Position numbers and translations under genes: made by a program. The notes beneath the pieces were generated by a model. It had not been told where the DNA came from, made no database searches, and was given only the letters and a program-made list of their open reading frames with translations. DNA of 64,000 nt from Papilionanthe hookeriana x Papilionanthe teres (Eukaryota > Streptophyta > Magnoliopsida > Asparagales > Orchidaceae), in assembly GCA_022702705.1 (NCBI GenBank), contig CM040432.1:51424540-51488539 (forward strand), written 5' to 3'. Positions 24,076 through 36,099 of the stretch are shown in pieces (positions within the stretch are counted from its first letter, which is position 1; the number at the start of each line of letters is the position of its first letter).

Positions 24076-24423
24076 ATGGAAGGAAGAAATCTTGGAGAAG
24101 AGGCTAGGGACAAGGTCTCAAAGGATCCTCAACCCTACTTCAATGGTTTCATCGCGGTAAGTTTAGAGAAAATTTCTAGTCGCTTGGATAAGTTTGAAGC
24201 GGAGTTTAAAAGCATTGGAGATCGCCTTCATGAGATGTTTCATCAGATTGAACATCTAGAATGACAGATGAAACTTCAATTTGATCATTTTGCGGCTTAT
24301 CAAGATGCTCAAGTTGAAATATATGCGAAGAACAAGTGGATTGACGAAAAGACAGCTACTGATTTCCCGAGAGCGTTAGTGTTCTTTCCAAGCGGAATAC
24401 ACAATTTCCCTTGTGAAGATTAG
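24076..24423 (+). pseudogene. Small accessory ORF, copy A (A1)
   Basis: ATG at 24076 (MEGRNLGEE), about 115 codons to TAG at 24421, with one in-frame TGA at 24262 where copy B has TGG (Trp). Conserved segments shared with copy B (29963-30319): DPQPYFNGFIAVS, a charged heptad-like stretch (SRLDKFEAEFKSIGDRLHEM), then DAQVE, KNKWI and FPRALVFFP. It sits between pol and the env-position ORF. The middle looks coiled-coil-forming. Known family: none that I recognise. Confidence 0.6.
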
Positions 24424-25219
24424 AGTATTCTGGTAATGAGATCGTTATTATTTGGTTTATTGAGTCGTTGTATAGATGTAGTGAATTGATTGTATTTGTT
24501 TATTTTCTTTCATGTTCAATGTGTGTTGTTTTTGTTTAGAAATTGTTATGTTTGATTGTGTATTAGGAACTTGAATCAAGTATGATACTTATCTGGAATA
24601 TATTGAGCCAATATTGAAGAATATAAATGGAATTTAGTGAAGTTTGATTTAAACTTTATGTTTGATTGGTGGATTTAATATTTAATTTTTAAAATTTTTG
24701 GAAAATGTTTTGGAAGTTAGAAACTAAAGCCCTACTCTAATGTGAGTAATTGGATGTTGAATTTATGAATTTTGGTGGAAAATTAAATTTAAAAATAACT
24801 TTTTGTGAAAGGCGAGTCTGGCGCCTAGGCGCTAGAATTCGGCGCCTAAGCGCCTGTTCGACCTGTACCCGAAAAATTCCTTAAATACCCCCAAAAGCCA
24901 TTATCGACGCCTAAGCCTTCTTCTTCCTCCATTTTTCGCAAAAATCAACTTTTAGAATCCATTTTAAGGTCAAAACATCAAGGATTTGGGCGCAAAACCA
25001 CTTGATTTCTTCATCTTAAGGTCAGATCTAAACTTTAAACCATTTATTTTCGATTTTCACCATAGATTTCCCTAGCTTTTGCTAAGAACCGAAATTTTGA
25101 AAAAAAATTTGAGTTTTAGTGATTTCTTTGGATTTTTAAACTTATTTTAAGTTTTCTAAACTTAAAAAGAGCTTAAATTTTTTATTCCTAAATTTGTTCT
25201 TGTTTTCTTTCAAGTTTAG

Positions 25220-26359
25220 ATGGCTTCGAAATCTAAACGCAGGAAGGCACGAGACAACTTTGATAGCAGCAAATTTTCTACTGCGGCTGCGCATTTTCGA
25301 TTCCACAAATTTGCGACGTCGAGGAAGTTCATTTCAGAATGAAGTTTCTATCATCCGGGGGAGATTATTGAAAGCACTATTGTTGCGCACAACTGGAAAC
25401 GATTCTGTTATTTCACTGCTATTGCTGTTATCCCTATAGTTCGAGAGTTTTATGCGAATTTTCTGGATGCCGAAGATTATGAAGTTTTTGTCAGAGGTGT
25501 CGGAGTAGGATTTACTCCTGAAAGAGTCAATGTATTTTATGGCCTGCCACGATTCTGGATTATCTCCATCTGAGGGAGATTTGGATATGATCATTGCTTA
25601 TTTGACTGACGGTACTGGATCTTGGAAGATCAGAAAAAGAAAAAGGGTAAACTTCAAATCCTCCAAGTTAAATGGTATTTCTAAAGCATGGCACTATTTT
25701 ATTTCTGCAAGATTGTTACCTTCCAACCACCTGAGTGAAGTGACTAGAGATCGAGCTATCTTAAACTACTGCATTCAGGAAAGGAAGCTTATTGATGTCG
25801 GCAGTATTATTTATGATTATGTGGATTCTACTGCGAGATCCAGCACTTCTGTTGGGCTGGGATTTCCATCTTTGATTTATTCATTATGTATTAGCAATGG
25901 AGTCATTGCAGATATTTCAGAGGAAAGGTTGAAGACTATTAAGCCGATTGGTCAGGAGACCATTAGCATATATGATCATCTTCGAGGGAAGAGATCGACT
26001 GCTTCTTCTTCTTCTGCACCCACTCCAGGTAGACCTTCTACTTCCCAACCTTCTACTTCTGCTTAGCCACCATCGAGTTTCTAGGAGTCAATGCATGATC
26101 AGTTTATAGAGCAGCAGCAGGAGTTATTTCAAACTCTCTGCAGGGTTGACACTATTGATAGGAAACTTGATCATTTATCTGATTATACCTAGAGGAAGAG
26201 TAGCTATGATGCTGAGTATGATGAAGCCCTCGTCAGATTTCTGAATGGTGAGCATGATGTTAGTTTCCCTACTTTTCTTAGTTTCACACCATTTGTTGAT
26301 CCTAAGGATGTTGAGTTTTCCTTTAGTGACGATGATGATGATGAGGCTACGACCAGATG
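25220..26359 (+). pseudogene. Athila env-position ORF, 'putative plant transposon protein' type, copy A
   Basis: ATG at 25220 (MASKSKRRK, basic start) directly after TTTCAAGTTTAG, which looks like a splice acceptor as expected for a subgenomic env-position mRNA. Core motifs: VREFYANFLDAEDYEVFVRG, GFTPERVNVFYGLP, SEGDLDM, AKxWHYF-like KAWHYFISARLLPSNHLSEV, DRAILNYCIQERKLIDVG and GFPSLIYSLC, the plant-retrotransposon domain often annotated as putative plant transposon protein. A Ser/Thr/Pro-rich linker follows, then an acidic C-terminus (FSFSDDDDDEATTR) ending at 26357-26359. Breaks: TGA near 25340, a 17-base deletion near 25551 relative to copy B, and TAGs near 26064, 26082 and 26190. I see no convincing signal peptide or transmembrane segment, so an envelope role is not shown. 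Confidence 0.8.
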
Positions 26360-27687
26360 ACTAGTAGTTGATAGATCTCTATGTTGTGCTACTTTGTTGT
26401 TAGTTTGTTTTGTTTGGTTTGTTTGTTTAGTTTGATGTTTGATGTATGTTGATTTGTTTATGTACCTGTATGGATGGATTAGTGTTAAGATTCTGTTGTT
26501 AGAATATTCTTAGTATATTGTGTTTGAGACTGAGATTAGAGTTAATTTATGATATGTTTGTTTCGATCTACTGTTTAGTAATTAGTAATTTTGCTCTGCT
26601 TTTATTTTATTTTAAATTTAGTATAAACATAAAAAATAGCTTGCTTACTTTTTATACCTGCTTCAATTTTATCTTTATTATTCATAAAAGCATGAGTAGA
26701 AGTAAATTTTTCTTTTAAAGATCGTTTTTACATACTTATAAAAATTTCCTTTTTAAAATTATGATTTTCTTTTTCTCATACTTTCAAATTTTCATAGTAT
26801 ACCAAAACTTAAGTTTGGGGGAAGGGAAAATACATTCAAATTTAAATTTTATTTGTCCTTAAAGAGCTAATATTTTCTTAAAATAAAAACTTTTTAACAT
26901 AACTCAAGGACTGAAGAATCTATTTAAGATCACTTTTATTTTTGAAATTATAAACAATTTAGTGAACTTAACCAAAATTTTAATAGCTTTGATTGATTTT
27001 AAGAATATAATTATTTAACTTAAAGAAGAATAAGATTAAGGAATTTTTCTATTCATGGTAGAAATAATGGAATTTTAGAAGTATTAAGTAATAAAAAATT
27101 ATCACTTGAAAAGAAGAAAAGATTGAAAATCTTTTTGAATTTTTATTCATATTATAATAATTTAGTGGAAATGTATAAGTTTTGAAAATATAAGTTAAGG
27201 ATAGTGAAGTTCAAAATCATTAACAGGCTATCCAAATATAGTAATCCTCTCTATACAAAAAAAAAAAGAGAAGAGAGGAGAAGCTTGAGGAAATGCCTAC
27301 TCAAAAATTGGCTTCACTTGAATTATCTTATAGAAGGAAAACGAGTTACATATTTTACTTAATTTTTATGCATGAATCTTTATTTAGGAAAGGTTTTTCA
27401 AGAAGATCTTTTTCTTGTAAATAATATATGAGATCTTAATATAATAAACTTCTATTATTTTCAAAATGGATGAAAAATTTGAAATCTTATGATTTGGTAG
27501 TTGAATATTCTTTAAATTCTTAAAATTAAACCTAGTTAGTGAAATTGGGTTAATAATTTACTAAAGACTTTATAAAATCAAAAATTATAAGGGATCTTAA
27601 ATATTTATCTTTCATTCCAAAGGTTATACATTTTATATAGTAAAAAGGGTTACTTGAGGACAAGTAACATTTAAGTTTGGGGGATTT
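26360..27687 (+). other. A1 3' untranslated region, copy A, ending in the polypurine tract
   Basis: AT-rich non-coding sequence. It contains an internal purine tract (AAGTTTGGGGGAAGGGAAAA at ~26809-26830), a block shared by all Athila copies here (GGCTATCCAAATATAGTAAT at 27231-27250) followed by an A/G-rich run, and the terminal tract AAGTTTGGGGGATTT at 27673-27687 just before the LTR. No ORF is supported. Confidence 0.7.
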
Positions 27688-29526
27688 TGATCCATGAAAA
27701 AATACCATTTTTTATGCCTTGATTTTTATCAATTTCTAAGGATATTATGCTTTAATGAAAGTTATTTTTGTGTTTTTGGATGTAGGTGATGTAAAAAAGT
27801 CCAAAAAAGGAAAAAGGGCGAAAAAGGAGCAAAAAGGAGCAAAAATGGAGCAAAATACAAGAATTAGTAAAAATTATGGCCTGGTGCCTAGGCGCCAGAA
27901 GTTGGCGCCTACGCGCCAGACTCGATACAGAAACTGTCAAGTCTTTGACGACTTTTGGACGGTTATTTTTATAGAGTGAGAGGTTATTGGACATTCTAGA
28001 AGACTGGCAGTTGTTCCTTGATAATAGGACATGTGATGCATTGCATTTGGACTCTCCAAAACAGTTTTAATCGTGAAGAGGTGCGAGCCAAAGTGAAGAG
28101 GTGCGAAGAACTGGACGCGGTGTCCGGCGCCTAAGCGCCAGATTCCGGCGCCTAGGACCCAGACGGACCTTCTAGAAGATTCATTGAATTTGGACATGTT
28201 TTGAAGAGGTGCCTCAAGGCAACCCTTGAAGCCTATAAATAGGAGTCCACTCCTTCAGAAAATGGTGCCCCATTGTATCCCCTATCTCTTAGCCACTTTA
28301 GGATCTCTCATCCTTAGAGAGAGAAATAGAGAAAGAAATTTAGGGCCACTTTTATTTAGTTTAGTGAGTTTATTTTCAAGTTGTTGCATTTGGAGTTCAT
28401 TACACTGTGGCGTCAGTAGGAATTAGAAGATCTGTAGAAGGAATATTTGAGATAAGTATTTTATTTTTGATTCAAAGTTTATTTCTGTTTATATTCAATG
28501 TGTTCTGAGTAGTTAGTTTACTTTCTTCCTTCAATTATGAAAAGATAAATAAGATAATATAAAATTCGATAGAGAATTGAAAATCAAAATATTTTCAAAA
28601 CATTGTGATGATATTAATACTCGATCTTACTTTACTTTTTAAATTGGCCATTTAAATTGTTAAAACCTGTTGAAGAGTTTTGAGACATAGAAGGAGAATA
28701 ACTCTTAACTTGTAGATGTCACATGAATCCTTGGGTAGTCGAAGGCTATGTGCGGGCTATTCAACGTGAAGTGCAAATAAATAGGAAGATAAGATTTAAA
28801 GGTCGTAGAATTGATAAGTTTTTAGAGTGACAGACTAAATTCTTAGATAAGGAAAGGGTCACTAGTAGGGCCGACCAAAGCCACCCTTCGACATCTAGTA
28901 GTGTGAGCCTAGATTAACCCATTCTACTAACAATACATTCGGACCTGATCTGTAGATTAGCCAATTTTCTTTGCTCCTGGATCAAAGGGTAAAGAATAGG
29001 AATGCTTCTATTTGACACAATACCATAAAATAGATTCTCCAGCGAATATTAAATTATCTTAAAAATCTTGGATTAATTGATAGGAAGAAAGTTATTTATT
29101 TTATATTGTTTTCACAAAATCATTTTCTTATTGTTGTTTTCTTTATATGCATTTAGTAAATTAAAAGTAATTTATAGTTAGATTAAAATACAAAAAGATT
29201 TTGAAATACAATATTTAAAAATTTATTACCCTTTTTCCCCGTGGGATCGATATTGGGGTCTTTGTTTCAAAGCCCTTTATTACTTGAAACGATATGTATA
29301 CTTGCGTAGTACCCAAAAAGTATATAAAATATTTTCCTTTAAAATTATATTTTGCCATATAAACATATATTTAAAAAGTATTAATCACTAACGGCCTAGC
29401 ATTCAGTAGCAATCAAATTCTATATAGCAAGTTATTTCAGGTCAAGTGTTTCGCGCCTTTGACAGAAATTAAATTTTCTAGCAGTGGTAACAAATTCTTG
29501 TATTTGGACATACAAAAATCGGGTCA
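27688..29526 (+). mobile_element. Athila LTR A (1.84 kb)
   Basis: Starts TGATCCATGAAAA after a clear polypurine tract and ends AAATCGGGTCA. Other Athila LTRs here end GGGATCA, the inverse of TGATCC. It contains a consensus TATA box (28234-28242), two GC-palindrome cassettes (~27880 and ~28121), the conserved AAGTGCAAATAAATAGG (28770) and the U5 block GTGGGATCGATATTGG (29240). No primer site follows. The sequence goes directly into a post-pol region like 23660, so the internal part of the next element is deleted. Confidence 0.85.
28234..28242 (+). promoter_or_regulatory. TATA box of Athila LTR A
   Basis: GCCTATAAATAGGAG is a textbook plant TATA box, ~546 bases into the LTR. It sits just downstream of the GC-palindrome cassette. 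The A2 and C LTRs have only weak TTTAAAA-type sequences at the matching place. Confidence 0.65.
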
Positions 29527-29962
29527 ACCACTCCAAGTCAAATGTGAGTAAAAAGGAGATCAAGTTAACCTTCGTTTGTGATTGTTTGTGATTTGAATTT
29601 TTCGTTATTGTGTTTGTGTGTTGATCATACATGTTTGTTAGACCTATTTTTACGACTGAAACTTGCAAAATTTGACGATAGGTGAATCAGAGTCGATCGA
29701 GGTTCCGGCGCCTAGGCGCCAAAAGTTGGCGCCTAAGTGCTAGAATGACCTGCGTATCGATGATCCGGCGCTTAGGCGCCAGATTCTGGCGCTAATCTGG
29801 TGCCTAAGCGCCACGGTTACAGATCATATAAAAACCAAAATTCTTTAGTTTTTCACACGAAATTTTTTTATATATTGCCTTATCTTCGTCCCCAATCCCA
29901 TAGAAACCTTAATTTCGACCAGAGTAATCTATTTTGGAAGAGTTAAGAAGGATTTGGAGGCA

Positions 29963-30319
29963 ATGGATAGAGGAAATCATGGAAATGAGGTAAGAGACAA
30001 ACCTCCCAAAGATCCTCAGCCTTATTTTAATGGTTTTATTGCTGTTAGTATTGAGAAATTTTTTAGTCGATTGGAGAAGATTGAAGCAGAGCTTTAAAAT
30101 ATTGGTAATCGTCTCCATTAGATGTACCACCAATACGAACACTTGGAATGGCAAACCAAACTTCAATCTGATCATATAGCGACCTATCATGATGCTCAAG
30201 TGGAAATGTACTTGAAGAACAAGTGGATCAATGAAAAGATGGGTTTGGAATTTCCAAGGGCGTTGGTGTTCTATCCCTTCGATCCTAGCGAACTTCATTA
30301 CGAAAGAGATGGTAATTGA
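29963..30319 (+). pseudogene. Small accessory ORF, copy B
   Basis: ATG at 29963 (MDRGNHGNE), ~118 codons to TGA at 30317, homologous throughout to 24076-24423 (PQPYFNGFIAVSIEKF, HDAQVEMYLKNKWINEK, FPRALVFYP). Stops near 30094 and 30119 lie in the middle. The ends are better kept than the centre. Same place in the element as copy A. Function unknown. Confidence 0.6.
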
Positions 30320-31089
30320 AGATCGGTGTTAAATAGATCTTATATGTGTTTTAGGTGTGATCGAGTCATGTGTCAGTGTGTTGAATATTGAATATGTGGG
30401 TTTGCTTAATTGTTCAATGTGTGTTGTGCTTTGAATATGTTGTTGTATGTGTTATTTATAAAACAATGAACCTTGATACAGTCTTGTACTGAAATTTATT
30501 GAATTTGGAATGGAAGTTATGGATTGGAATTGAAGAATTTTGATACATTTTTGTGGATCTAAACTATCATTTTAAATTGATTGTGAAAATGTTTGGAGGA
30601 TATAAATTGGATTAATACTCTCAAAAGAGTAATTAGGAGTCAAATTTGATAAGATTTGGCGGAAAATATAAAATTTAAATTGAATTTTTAGAAAGGCGAG
30701 TCTGGCGCCTAGGCGCCGGTTCGGCTTGAACCTAAAACTCATCTTCTTAAACACCCCCCACGCCATTTTTGATGCCTAAGCTTCATCCTCCACTATTTTT
30801 CATGAAAATACTCCCTATAGATCTCATTTAAAGCAGGATTTTCAAGTTTTTGATCTTGAAATCACCTGATTTCTTCATCCCAAGCTCAAATCTACATTCT
30901 AAACTCATTATTTTCGACTTTCACCATGGATTTTGCTCTCATTGAGAAAAAACGAAATTTTGAGAAAAATTTTGATTTTTAAGGTTAAATCCATGAAATT
31001 TTTAAGCTCTTTCAAGTTTGAAAAGCTTAAATTAGTTTATTTTCCTAGATCCGTTGATTTTTTTTTTCGTGTTTTTATTTCACGTTTAG

Positions 31090-32247
31090 ATGACATCCAA
31101 ATCTAAGCGAGGAAAGGAATGAGAAAATTTTATTTGTAGCAAGTTCGTTACTGCTGCTGCACACTTCTGACATAATGATTTTGCTACGACTCAGAAATTT
31201 ATCTTGGAGCAAAGTTTTTACAATCATGGAGGAAGAATTAAGGATACAAACGTTGTGCTCAACTGGCAATGATTATATTATTTCACTGATGTTGTCGTTA
31301 TCCCGGTTGTTAGAGAGTTTTATGCTAATTTCGTAGATGCTGAAGATTACAAGATTTTCGTCACAAGAGTTGGAGGAGGATTCACTCCCGAATGTATCAA
31401 TATTTTCTATGGCCTGCCACCAAACAATGAGTGCTATTACTCCGGATTATCTCCATCTGAGGGAGACTTGGATATGATCATTGCCTGCCTGACTGATAGT
31501 ACTGGAGCCTTGAAGATTCGAAACAGAAAAATGGTAAATTTTTCATCTTCTAAGCTTAATGGTGTTTCAAAGGCATGGCACTACTTTATTTTTGCTCGTC
31601 TCCTTCCATCCAATCATCTGAGTGAGGTTACCAAAGATAGAGCTATCCTCAACTACTATATTCAAGAGAGGAAGCCTATTGATGTAGGGAGCATTATTTA
31701 TGATTCTGTAGAGGCTACTACTTGTTCTTGCACTTCTATTAGACTTGGTTTTCCATCTCTGATCTATTCTCTATGTCAAAGTGCTGGAGTAGTTGCCGAG
31801 CTTTCTGAGGAAATGCTCAAGTCGACAAAGCCTATAAGAAGAGAAAGCGGGAGTACCTATGATCGAATTTGAGGCAAGAGTTCTATAGTACCTTCTGGTT
31901 TATTACCTACTTCAGGTAGAGCTTCTACTTATAGACCATCTACTTCTGTTGAGCCACCATCTACTTTTTGGGTTTCCATGCATGATAAGCTTATGGAGCA
32001 GCAGAATGAGTTAATCCTAACTCATTGTAAAGTACATACGATCGATAAGAAGATCAATCATCTTTCTGAGTATACACAAAGAAAGCGTGATTACAATGCT
32101 GAGTATTCTGAGTCTTTAGTGAGATTTCTGAAAAGTGAGCACGATGTTCAGTTCCTTTCTTGTCCCAGATATTCACCATATGTTGATCTGAAGGATATGG
32201 AGTTTTGTTTTGGTGATGACGATGATGAAGCTACAGATAGTGATTAG
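31090..32247 (+). pseudogene. Athila env-position ORF, copy B
   Basis: ATG at 31090 after CACGTTTAG (splice-acceptor-like, as in copy A), 385 codons to TAG at 32245. Stops near the N-terminus (~31120, ~31168, ~31270) and one TGA near 31870. The core is complete: VREFYANFVDAEDYKIF, INIFYGLPPNNECYY (absent from copy A through its deletion), KAWHYFIFARLLPSNHLSEV, IDVGSIIYD and GFPSLIYSLC, followed by the Ser/Thr/Pro linker, a helical stretch (MHDKLMEQQNEL) and an acidic end (DDDDEATDSD). Differences from copy A are mostly synonymous, so both descend from copies that were under protein-level selection. Confidence 0.82.
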
Positions 32248-33224
32248 TAGCTTGACTTACCTCTGGAGATGTATTGATTCTGTTTTTAGTGTGTTTCTTG
32301 TTTCTTGTGCTGTTTAGTGTGATGTTATTTGTTAGTGTTAATGTAAATTTTTTATATTGAAACTGTTTTTAGATTATCTGATGCGTGTTTAAGACTGAAA
32401 TATGAATGAATTTTTATAAAAGTTTATTTCAGTTTCAGCCTACTATTTAGTGTTCATGAATAGTTAGTAATTTTTCATGTTCAAAAATAAAAAAATAAAA
32501 AAAAAGATTATTTAGAAATTAATTCCTGCTCTGCAAAACTTTTCTATATATGCTTAATCATTTATGTTATATTCATATTAAAGCATGTGTAGAAGTAGAA
32601 GTTAGTTTTTCCTTACTACATCATTATTGTACTTAGATTAATTCTTGTTTATTTTTTTCTCTCATGCTTTAGAAAATTTCATGATTCATATTTATACTAA
32701 AGCTGAAGTTCGGGGAAGGGAAAACATTTATCAAATTTAAATATTATTTGTCCTTAATGAACTAATATTTTCTTTAAAAATATATTAACATAACATAAGG
32801 AATGAAAAATCTGTTTACGATTACCTAAATTTTTGAATTTATAAATAATTTAGTAAACTTAACTAAATTTTGATTGATTTTAAGAATAGAATTATTTAAC
32901 TTAAAGAATAATAAGATAAAAAATTTTCTATTTATAGTAAAGAGAATTGTATTTTTGAAATACTAAGGAATCATGATTATTGCTTGAAAAAGAAAAGATT
33001 GAAATAAGTTTTGAAAAATAATAAATTATTAAAAATGTCATATTTATTAAGTAAGAATGTATAAGTTTTTGAAAATATGTTAAGGATAGTGAAGTTCAAA
33101 ATCATTAACAGGCTATCCAAAAATACTAATCCTCACTTGAAAAAAAAAGAAAAAGAAAAAGGATTGAAAAACAATCCAAAAGAAAAAAAAATGTGAGGAG
33201 AAAGTCGTTTTTATACTTGCATTG
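32248..33224 (+). other. A1 3' untranslated region, copy B
   Basis: Parallels 26360-27300: a degenerate internal purine tract (GTTCGGGGAAGGGAAAA near 32706) and the shared block GGCTATCCAAAAATACTAAT (33111-33130) followed by an A/G-rich run. It breaks off into LTR sequence near 33225, so the terminal polypurine tract and the LTR start are deleted. Confidence 0.65.
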
Positions 33225-33707
<483 letters not shown>

Positions 33708-33799
33708 GTGTTATTCCCATAAGTACTTAGAAATTAGACTTTGAGTATTTGAAACTCCAAGTGAAGCAAGGAAGTGTTTTGAATTTCGAAGGGCGAAGG
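33708..33799 (-). mobile_element. Ogre-family LTR F fragment, left of A2
   Basis: About 90 bases between Athila LTR B and A2. AAGTGTTTTGAATTTC near 33772 aligns with the U3 end of the Ogre1 LTR near 10112 (AAGTGGTTTGAATTTC). Together with 42174-42274 it rebuilds the terminal ~200 bases of a diverged Ogre-like LTR on the minus strand, split by A2. The last five bases (33795-33799, GAAGG) are the A2 target duplication. Confidence 0.5.
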
Positions 33800-35716
33800 C
33801 AAAACACTAAAAATTTGATTGCTTTTTAATCTCTATTTCAAACAAATTTTTGATGATATTGCACTATTAAGGATGGTATTTTGAATGTTTTTTGGTTTTA
33901 GGTACAAGAAATGGATTTTGGAGAGAAGGAAACAAAAATGGAGCAATTTGGAGCAAAAACAAGCAAAAAAGCCAATTTTGGCCTAGCACATTTTGATAAG
34001 TCTTTCATTACTTAATCTCTTTTATACTTCTTGCATATTTTTGAATGTGATTACTTTATAGAAAGGTTATTTTTATGCTTATTTTGTAGGGCTATCTGTT
34101 AGAAATGCAACGCAACTGAAACGGGGCGTATCGAAGCTGAAACAGAGCTAAATGGATCGAAATGGTAGAGTTGTGCAGTACTAGTGCTGAATCGCGCCTG
34201 GAACAACGCCATACCACACCAAAGATAGAGAATGATGAAAATTCATTGGAAATAGCACCGGACAGCGCCTGATAGAGTGCTAAACCGCGCCCAAACAGTT
34301 TGGACGCTATTTTGGGCAGTTAGGGGCTGACATTCAACATATTTAGCCGCTTTTTGAAATGTTTCTTGTGGCAACTCTTTAAACTTTATCCCTACACTTT
34401 AAAAAGAACAATTTTAGGTCAGAAAAAGGTATGTGTGAGAGAGGAATAGTAGGAAAAACGTGGAAAATGTTGAAAGATCTTAGAATAGGAGTAGAAATGT
34501 AGATTTCTACGTTTTTTGAGAGATTGGTGAGAAGATTTTGAGAGAATTTGTAAGAGTTTGTTCTAGCATTGCATGGATTAGCGGGAGACTTTAAGGGAGA
34601 GATTTTCATCTATCTTTCAAGGGGGAAAAACTAAGTATTGATTTCTTCATTATCTTATGATTTTATAAACACTTATTTTGTGGATTTGCTTTGAAATGAG
34701 GTTTTTCGCTGTGTTTTCTTCATGCTTTGTGTTGTCTTTCTCTTATCCTTTCTTCTTCTTAGGAGATAGTGACATGAGAAGATTATGTCATTATTTTCCT
34801 TTTACTTTTCTTTTGCAATAAGTAGGATTCATGTTTAAGATATTGTGATGCATGTTAGAAGTGGATTTAATTATAAATATGATGGTTTTAATTGCACATC
34901 ATTTACATTACAAAAGAGCCCGTTGTATTGTTAAAATTCATTGTAATTGCATGGACCCGAGAGGGTGGTGTAATTCTCAACAAAGTGGAACCAAATTCAA
35001 ATTCTATGGATGGTGAAGTTCATGGGGGTTGAGTGCAAATAAATAGGGAAATATACTTTGATAGGTATAAAATTGGAGATTTTAGGGTGACAGACTAAAA
35101 TCCCCAATTCAGTCCTAGTGTTTGGAAACTAAAGTGAGAGTTAGCCTTCGGGCGAAGGGAAGTGGGAGCTCTGGAGTGAGAGCAAGTATCCTCCCAGCCT
35201 AACCACAGATTTAGGGACTAACCTAGAATTAGCCAATGTTTTTTATACACACAGAAGAGGGTAAAGAATAAGATTGTTCCTATTTGGCACGTACAATATT
35301 TAATGCATCTCATTCATTTACATTATCCAATTCACTACATAAGAATTGTAGATTTTATTATCTCAAAATTTACCAAACCAACTCATCCAGAATGAGTTAT
35401 CTTTTGAAGTAATATTTACATTTAGGATTAGTTATTATCCTTACATATCCATACATATAATCATCTGCATTTAGGAGTAGTTGTTAGAAAAAAATCACGT
35501 ATATCGACCTTCCAAACTAAAATCTAATTGTAGTATACTAGAATTTGACTAAAGACCTCTTACCTCGCTTCCCTTTGAGATTGATAAACGAGACTCCACT
35601 AGAGCCTTGTATTACTTGAGCAATACGTATAGTTGCGTTAAAAATTGTGACTTTACAAAAGCATTATAAATATATAAATTTGGGTTCATAAATTCGTGTA
35701 TATAAAAAGTCGCACA
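33800..35716 (+). mobile_element. 5' LTR of A2 (Athila derivative)
   Basis: Direct repeat of 40263-42168. It ends GTCGCACA, followed after six bases by the primer site. Shared internal blocks include GGTGACAGACTAAAATCCCC (35085) and the U5 motif ACGAGACTCCACTAGAGCC (35588). The first bases (CAAAACACTAAAAA) differ from the canonical TGATCCACTAAAAA of the 3' copy, so the left edge is set by the GAAGG target duplication. Confidence 0.85.
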
Positions 35717-35722
35717 AGTTTT

Positions 35723-35740
35723 TGGCACCGTTGCTGGGGA
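35723..35740 (+). other. Primer-binding site, tRNA-Asp type (A2)
   Basis: TGGCACCGTTGCTGGGGA, two changes from TGGCGCCGTTGCCGGGGA, the complement of the plant tRNA-Asp 3' end that Athila elements use. It sets A2 on the plus strand. Confidence 0.88.
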
Positions 35741-36099
35741 AGCTTCGGTAAGAATTTTAGGAAAATTTCAGTTGAAGTAATTAGGCTTAAAATTGGAAAA
35801 ATTTAGTGTCATAAAATTGCTTTTTATGAAAATTGTTTTTGGTATGAAAAAGTGTTGTGAAAAAATAGTTTGTGTGAAAAATAGGGTGTTTGTAAAAATG
35901 ATTTGTTTTGTTGAATACATTTTTTAATTTTATTTGTTTTATTGTTAATGTATTGTTTGTTGTGTTATGTATGCAAAATAAAGGATCTGTAGGACTTGTG
36001 CCTTATGGTCCCGAGTTAGAAAAATGGAAAAAAAAATAAAAAAATAGAAAGAACTTGAAAAACTAGAATTGGAAATGGAAAACATTTAAAATCATAACT

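Noticed and set aside
25220..32247. True viral envelope gene in Athila A1
   Set aside because: The ORFs occupy the env position, but I see no signal peptide, fusion peptide or transmembrane segment. The sequence matches the plant-transposon-protein domain instead.
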